Shown: one piece after another, positions 50,621 through 54,768 of the stretch
Numbering within the stretch: position 1 is the stretch's first letter
How the letters are laid out: every line of letters begins with the position of its first letter
Origin: Deltaproteobacteria bacterium
GTDB taxonomy: Bacteria; Myxococcota; UBA727; VGSZ01
DNA: 54,768 nucleotides
NCBI GenBank assembly: GCA_016874845.1
Contig: VGSZ01000008.1
Coordinates: forward strand, 1-54,768
Reading direction: 5' to 3'
Notes under the pieces: model-generated
The model's database searches: none
Told to the model about the DNA's origin: nothing
The model's input: the letters and a program-made list of their open reading frames with translations, nothing else
Made by a program: the position numbers and the translations under genes

Positions 50621-51826
50621 ATGCGCACCCCGATCCTGCTCTCGATGATGGCCCTGGCGACCGCCCCCGCGGCGCTGGCCGACACCACGCCCGCCGCCGA
50701 GAGCTGCGTGTTGAAGGTGCCGCTGAAGGCCACGCGCCCCGGCGGCATGGCCCAGTGGGAGACGCTGTCGTCGGGCATCGCGCTGTCGCTGGTGAGCAAG
50801 AAGCCCGACTGGAGCCGCGTCCGCCACGGCGACACCGTGCACATCGTGGCGACGGCCCAGCTCGCCCAGGTCTGCGGCGCCGTCGAGCCGACGCCCGCGC
50901 CCGCCGCCGAGAGCGCCAAGCCCGCACCCGCCGTCGTCGTCGCCGAGGCGAAGGCCGAGGCCGCACCCGCCGTCGTCGTCGCCGAGGCGAAGGCCGAGGC
51001 CGCGCCCGCCGTCGTCGTCGCCGAGGCGAAGGCCGAGGCCGCGCCCGCCGTCGTCGTCGCCGAGGCGAAGGCCGAGGCCGCGCCCGCCGCCGAGGCGAAG
51101 GCCGAGACGCCGAAGGCGATCGCGGCGGCGACGACGAAGAAGACCGAGGCGCAGCCGGCCGAGGCGAAGAAGGCGAAGACGGAGCTGCTGCCGTCGCAGC
51201 CGTCGTCGGGGCAGCTGTTCGTGCTCGGTCTGCTGCTGCTCGGCGCCGTCTTCACCGGGGTGTTCCTGCGCCGCCGCGCCGTCGTCGAGCAGAGCCACCT
51301 CGACGTCGTTGCCACCCGCACGCTGGGCCGCGGCAAGCAGCTCGTGATCGTGAACGCCGGCGAGGCCCGCCTGCTGCTCGGCGTCACCGAGCAGGGCATC
51401 ACGCTGCTGTCGTCGACGCCGGCCTCCGAGGGGCAGTCCGAGGCGCCGTCGGAGCGCTCGTCGCTGCGTGCGTCGGACCGGTCGTCGGAGTGGTCGTCGG
51501 AGCGCTCGTCGGAGCGGGCGAAGTCGAAGCCGTCGCTGCTGACCGAGGAGGAGGAGGCCGCGACGGCGTCGCCGGCTCGCAGCTTCCTCAAGGGTCTGGG
51601 CGCGAAGGTCGGCAACCTGTGGGGCCGTCCGCCGGCGGGCCCGCCGGCCGAGTGGGACAACTTCGATCGCATCCTCGCCTCCGCCGTCCCGGAGTCATCG
51701 GTGGATGACGAGCCGCCGGCGAAGCCTCGCCGGTCGTCCGAGCGCGCCTCGTCGGGCGGCGGCGCCGCCGACATCGCCGACCTGGCGCGCGAGCTGCAGA
51801 GGCACGGGGCGCGGAGGACGGCGTGA
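50621..51826 (+). CDS. fliO: Export apparatus protein FliO with repeat-containing extension
   Basis: 401 residues, much longer than typical FliO (~100-150). Signal peptide (MRTPILLSMMALATAPAALA), a periplasmic domain (about 25-95), a linker of four 13-residue repeats (PAVVVAEAKAEAA), a membrane helix (GQLFVLGLLLLGAVFTGVFL) and the FliO core SHLDVVATRTLGRGKQLVIV. The cytoplasmic tail is Ser/Arg-rich. FliO helps FliP fold. ATG 50621 follows GGAGG. Overlaps fliP by 4 bases. Confidence 0.9.
   Translation: MRTPILLSMMALATAPAALADTTPAAESCVLKVPLKATRPGGMAQWETLSSGIALSLVSKKPDWSRVRHGDTVHIVATAQLAQVCGAVEPTPAPAAESAKPAPAVVVAEAKAEAAPAVVVAEAKAEAAPAVVVAEAKAEAAPAVVVAEAKAEAAPAAEAKAETPKAIAAATTKKTEAQPAEAKKAKTELLPSQPSSGQLFVLGLLLLGAVFTGVFLRRRAVVEQSHLDVVATRTLGRGKQLVIVNAGEARLLLGVTEQGITLLSSTPASEGQSEAPSERSSLRASDRSSEWSSERSSERAKSKPSLLTEEEEAATASPARSFLKGLGAKVGNLWGRPPAGPPAEWDNFDRILASAVPESSVDDEPPAKPRRSSERASSGGGAADIADLARELQRHGARRTA
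50927..51082 (+). repeat. 39-bp tandem repeat, four copies, in fliO
   Basis: Units start at 50927, 50966, 51005 and 51044 and are almost identical in DNA, encoding PAVVVAEAKAEAA. The near-identity points to recent expansion. Confidence 0.9.
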
Positions 51827-52488
51827 ACCCACTGATGGACGTCATCAACGAAGGACCCTCGACGATGGCGGCCGTCCGCCTCGTCACCCTGTTCACGGTC
51901 CTGTCGTTCCTACCGGCGCTGATCCTCTGCGCGACGTCCTTCACCCGCTCGATCATCGTCCTGTCGTTCCTGCGCCAGTCCATCGGCGCGCCGCAGCTGC
52001 CGCCGAATCCGGTGCTCATCGCCCTGGCCTTCGCCATCACCTTTTTCGTCATGGGCGACACCGCCGCCCAGGCCTGGAAGGACGGCGTCTCGCCCTACCT
52101 CGACGGCAAGCTGACCCAGATCGAGGCCGGCGAGCGCACCTACGAACCCTTCCGCGTCTTCATGAGCCAGCAGGTCCGCCGCTCCGAGCTCGACGTCATG
52201 CTGCAGGCGGCGCACCTGCCCGTCGACACCGCTCTCGAGGACCTGCCGGCGCGCGTGCTCCTGCCGGCGTACCTGCTGTCCGAGCTGACGACGGCGTTCA
52301 CCATCGGGATGTACGTGATGGTGCCGTTCCTGCTCATCGATCTGATGGTGGCGACGCTCTTGATGTCGATGGGCATGGCGATGGTGCCGCCGACGGTGGT
52401 GGCACTGCCCTTGAAAGTAGGCGTCTTCGTGCTGGCGGATGGATGGACGCTGGTGGTGCGCGGGCTCATCTCGAGCTTCGGCGTCTGA
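51823..52488 (+). CDS. fliP: Export gate protein FliP
   Basis: 221 residues; GTG start in GTGA overlap with fliO. Channel-forming gate subunit. Signatures: LFTVLSFLPALILCATSFTR, SIIVLSFLRQSIGAPQLPPN and LLIDLMVATLLMSMGMAMVP. No extra signal peptide is seen, unlike some FliP proteins. Confidence 0.97.
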   Translation: MNPLMDVINEGPSTMAAVRLVTLFTVLSFLPALILCATSFTRSIIVLSFLRQSIGAPQLPPNPVLIALAFAITFFVMGDTAAQAWKDGVSPYLDGKLTQIEAGERTYEPFRVFMSQQVRRSELDVMLQAAHLPVDTALEDLPARVLLPAYLLSELTTAFTIGMYVMVPFLLIDLMVATLLMSMGMAMVPPTVVALPLKVGVFVLADGWTLVVRGLISSFGV

Positions 52489-52542
52489 CCCCTGCCCTGG
52501 TCCCTTGAGCTCGTCCCCTGACCTGCCGCCGGGAGTGCCGAT

Positions 52543-52803
52543 GTGAACGACATGCTCACCTTCATCCACGACCAGACGGTGGCCACGGCGGTCGCGGTCG
52601 GCCCGCTGTTCGTGCTGATGCTCGTGCTCGGCCTCGTGATCGGCGTGCTGCAGGCGGCGACGCAGGTGAACGACGCCGCCGTCGGCTTCCTGCCCAAGGT
52701 CTTCGTCGGCGGCTTCGCCTGTCTGCTGATCGGGCCGTGGATGCTCGAGCAGTTCGTCTACATCCTGCGCGCGGCGTTCGAGAAGATCGGAGCCGGCCCG
52801 TGA
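52543..52803 (+). CDS. fliQ: Export gate protein FliQ
   Basis: 86 residues with two membrane helices (VGPLFVLMLVLGLVIGVLQA and VFVGGFACLLIGPWMLEQF) and the loop TQVNDAAVGFLPKV, as in FliQ. GTG start 52543. Confidence 0.95.
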   Translation: MNDMLTFIHDQTVATAVAVGPLFVLMLVLGLVIGVLQAATQVNDAAVGFLPKVFVGGFACLLIGPWMLEQFVYILRAAFEKIGAGP

Positions 52804-53540
52804 CCGACCTCGTCCCGCAGCTCGTCGCGTTCCTCGCCATCGCGGCGCGGGCGACGGTGCTGTTGTCGACGGCGCCGTTGTTGTCGATGACGGCGGTACC
52901 GGCGCGCGTGCGGCTGGCCATCGCGCTCACCATCAGCTTCGTCGCTCTCGGCAGCCTCGAGACCCCGCTGCCTGTGGTGACCGGCCTCAGCGACCTCATC
53001 GCCCTCGTCAGCTCCGAGTCGCTGATCGGGATCTCGATTGGTCTCGTTACCCGCGTCACCTTCGAGGCGCTGTCGGCGGCGGCGCAGATGGTCGGTCTGT
53101 CGGCGGGCCTTGGCTACGGCGGCATGGTCGACCCGTTCTACGGTGGCCAGTCGACGGCGCTGTCGCAGCTGCTCGTGATCGTCGCCGGCATGCTGATGAT
53201 CGAGATGAACATCCACGGCGACCTGATCGCGTGGCTCGTCGACTCATACCGCCGCTGGCCGCCGGGCACGCCGCCCGACCCGTCGATCTTCGCGCAGGCG
53301 CTCATCGAGCAGACGCTGTCGTCGTTCCTGCTCACGGTGCGCCTCGCCATCCCGCTGGCCGTCGTCGGCGCCGTCGGCACGGTGCTGCTTGGCGTCTGCG
53401 GGCGCATCGTGCCTAAGCTCGGCCTGCAGAACGTGGGCTTCACCGTCTCGCTGCTTGGTGGTCTGTGGGCGTTGTCCGAGGCGGGTCCGGGCATGGCGAC
53501 CATCACGGTAAACGCCATCTCCGAGGTGATCCATGGTTGA
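52800..53540 (+). CDS. fliR: Export gate protein FliR
   Basis: 246 residues with about six membrane helices. Family segments: VGLSAGLGYGGMVDPFYGGQ and LAIPLAVVGAVGTVLLGVCG. GTG 52800 overlaps the fliQ stop by 4 bases. Confidence 0.95.
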   Translation: MTDLVPQLVAFLAIAARATVLLSTAPLLSMTAVPARVRLAIALTISFVALGSLETPLPVVTGLSDLIALVSSESLIGISIGLVTRVTFEALSAAAQMVGLSAGLGYGGMVDPFYGGQSTALSQLLVIVAGMLMIEMNIHGDLIAWLVDSYRRWPPGTPPDPSIFAQALIEQTLSSFLLTVRLAIPLAVVGAVGTVLLGVCGRIVPKLGLQNVGFTVSLLGGLWALSEAGPGMATITVNAISEVIHG

Positions 53541-54768
53541 GCGCGGTCGATCCTCGTCCATCGACACGAACTCTCGCCAGGGCACGCGGCGCTCGCGTGC
53601 GCGCGGTGCATGGTCGGCGCGCGGCGCCGGGCTGTGCCTCGCTCTGGCGCTGGTCTTGTCGACGTCGTCGCAGGCAGTCCCCGAGGACAGCGCCCGCGAG
53701 GACCCGGCGAAGGCCCGCGCGCGAGCCGAGACCGCGGCGCAGGTCCGCAAGGAGAAGCAGGAGCGCGAGAAGGCCGCGGCGAAGAAGAAGGCGCAGGAGC
53801 GACAGAAGGAGACCGAGCTCGCGAAGGCGAAGGCGAAGGCCATCGCGAAGGCGAAGGCGGCGGCCCAGCAGCGCGCGAAGGCGCGGGGCCAGACGTCGAT
53901 GACCGCCAAGGAGCAGGAGACGGCGTCGGTGACGGCGATCCCGCTGCTCCTCACCTACGACCCGACGCTGCTCGGCATCGGCGGCCCCTGCCCCGGCGAC
54001 AACGAGATCTCGCGCGGCGAGTGCGCGCTGGCCGCTCGTGAGCTCGAGGTCGCCCGCGAGTACTTCCTCGACGCGTGGAACGCGCAGCGCTCGCCGTTTG
54101 CGGCGATGCGGCTCGGCGACCTCGCCTGGTTGACCGGCGAGCTGGCGACAGCGCTGCAGTGGTTCGAGCAGGTGAATGGCTCGACGATGATGCAGCGCAT
54201 GGCCAACCTGCGGCGCTGCGAGCTCGAGCCGGGCTGTGGCGTCACCGGTCGCAACGTCCCGTCGGTCGAGACCTTCAGTGGCCCGTTCGGCGATGAGGCG
54301 CTCTTGCGCACGGCCCGCATCTTCGCCCGCAGCGGGTTCCCCGAGCTGGCGGCGGCGCTGCTCGTGCAGGGCGACGGCCGCGGCTGCGCCCTGGCGCTGC
54401 CGACGTGCCAGCAGGTCGCCGCCCTCGCGCTCCAGCAGAGCACGACCACCGAGACCCTCGCGCTGTCGCTGGCGATGCGGCGCATCGACGACGCCCAGGA
54501 CGAGGCGCGGGCGATCGCCGCCCGACACCTCGGCTACCCGTTCCTTACCGAGGACCTCGAGGCCACCGCCCGCGGCGAGATCCCCGAACACCGCGTGACC
54601 CCCCGCGAAGAGGCCGTCGCCGCCCGTGCCGCGGCGAAGAAGGCCGCCAAGGCCAGCGCCGCCAGCCAGAAGACCGACCAGAAGACCGACCAGAAGACCG
54701 ACCAGAAGACCGACCAGAAGACCGACCAGAAGACCGACCAGAAGACCGACCAGAAGACCGACCAGAAG
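53533..54768 (+). CDS. Unknown secreted protein downstream of fliR, 3' end missing
   Basis: ATG 53533 overlaps the fliR stop by 8 bases and the frame stays open to the window edge (412 codons). A signal-peptide-like segment (GLCLALALVLSTSSQAVPED) follows a 30-residue basic start; then a Lys/Ala/Glu coiled coil (about 60-125), and a Cys-containing helical repeat region (LGDLAWLTGELATALQWFEQ, then ARIFARSGFPELAAALLVQG) like TPR/Sel1-type repeats. The end is a Gln-Lys-Thr-Asp repeat. Translationally coupled to the export-gate operon, so a flagellar role is possible, but the family is not recognised. Confidence 0.8.
   Translation, partial: MVERGRSSSIDTNSRQGTRRSRARGAWSARGAGLCLALALVLSTSSQAVPEDSAREDPAKARARAETAAQVRKEKQEREKAAAKKKAQERQKETELAKAKAKAIAKAKAAAQQRAKARGQTSMTAKEQETASVTAIPLLLTYDPTLLGIGGPCPGDNEISRGECALAARELEVAREYFLDAWNAQRSPFAAMRLGDLAWLTGELATALQWFEQVNGSTMMQRMANLRRCELEPGCGVTGRNVPSVETFSGPFGDEALLRTARIFARSGFPELAAALLVQGDGRGCALALPTCQQVAALALQQSTTTETLALSLAMRRIDDAQDEARAIAARHLGYPFLTEDLEATARGEIPEHRVTPREEAVAARAAAKKAAKASAASQKTDQKTDQKTDQKTDQKTDQKTDQKTDQKTDQK
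54667..54768 (+). repeat. 12-bp tandem repeat CAGAAGACCGAC, 8.5 copies
   Basis: In-frame repeat encoding Gln-Lys-Thr-Asp, running into the window edge. Confidence 0.95.

Overview
The window is a roughly 70% GC bacterial segment dominated by one near-complete flagellar gene cluster of about 50 kb. Very high third-position GC, frequent GTG starts with 4-base ATGA/GTGA overlaps, a lipoprotein with Gly-Glu repeats at the left edge, an HDOD protein, and sigma-54 promoters beside a sigma-54 activator together suggest a Myxococcota/deltaproteobacteria-like organism. That placement is inference: there is no rRNA or other marker gene. Both window edges stop inside simple tandem repeats, which is how short-read contigs often end.

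Left part (1-13.2 kb): the start of a lipoprotein gene (-), an ApbE-like gene, a parA-parB pair, then the filament region: flagellin 1, fliD, fliS, flagellin 2, a small putative export chaperone, a GT41 (SPINDLY/OGT-like) glycosyltransferase that may glycosylate flagellin, and an unknown membrane protein. Next, on the minus strand, comes flhB-flhA-flhF-flhG-fliA-fliJ (19.6 back to 13.3 kb). Divergent from it on the plus strand run flgF, flgG, flgA, flgH, flgI and an unusual flgJ (19.9-26.2 kb). The central minus-strand block (38.7 back to 26.4 kb) holds flgC-fliE-fliF-fliG-fliH-fliI-motE-like-fliK and then flgD-flgE-fliL-fliM. An HDOD gene (-) is divergent from motA-motB and an enhancer-binding protein (+). 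The right part holds flgM-flgN-flgK-flgL plus an FHA/PilZ protein (-), fliN (-), and fliO-fliP-fliQ-fliR followed by an unknown secreted protein (+) that runs off the edge.

The genes supply the rod, hook, filament and ring proteins, the export gate and ATPase, the stator, the placement GTPases FlhF/FlhG, and a regulatory chain of sigma-54 with its activator, then FliA held by FlgM. I found six good -24/-12 sigma-54 promoters (flagellin 2, flhB, flgF, flgD, flgC, flgM) and three variants with GG at -12 (flgG, motA, fliO). flgB is missing, and neither rpoN nor chemotaxis genes are present.

The most unusual items are: (1) a non-coding element with long terminal inverted repeats between flgF and flgG, a sister copy between fliK and flgD, and fragments at three more junctions; (2) an FHA + coiled-coil + YcgR/PilZ fusion in the flgL operon; (3) a FlgJ whose C-terminal domain looks like a C39-type cysteine peptidase instead of a glucosaminidase; (4) a sigma-54 activator without a receiver domain, with an (Ala/Val)-Ala-Gln-Ala-Pro linker and an extra C-terminal domain; (5) a possible small RNA ending at an orphan terminator near fliN; and (6) an 18-bp-arm palindrome inside the putative chaperone gene after flagellin 2.
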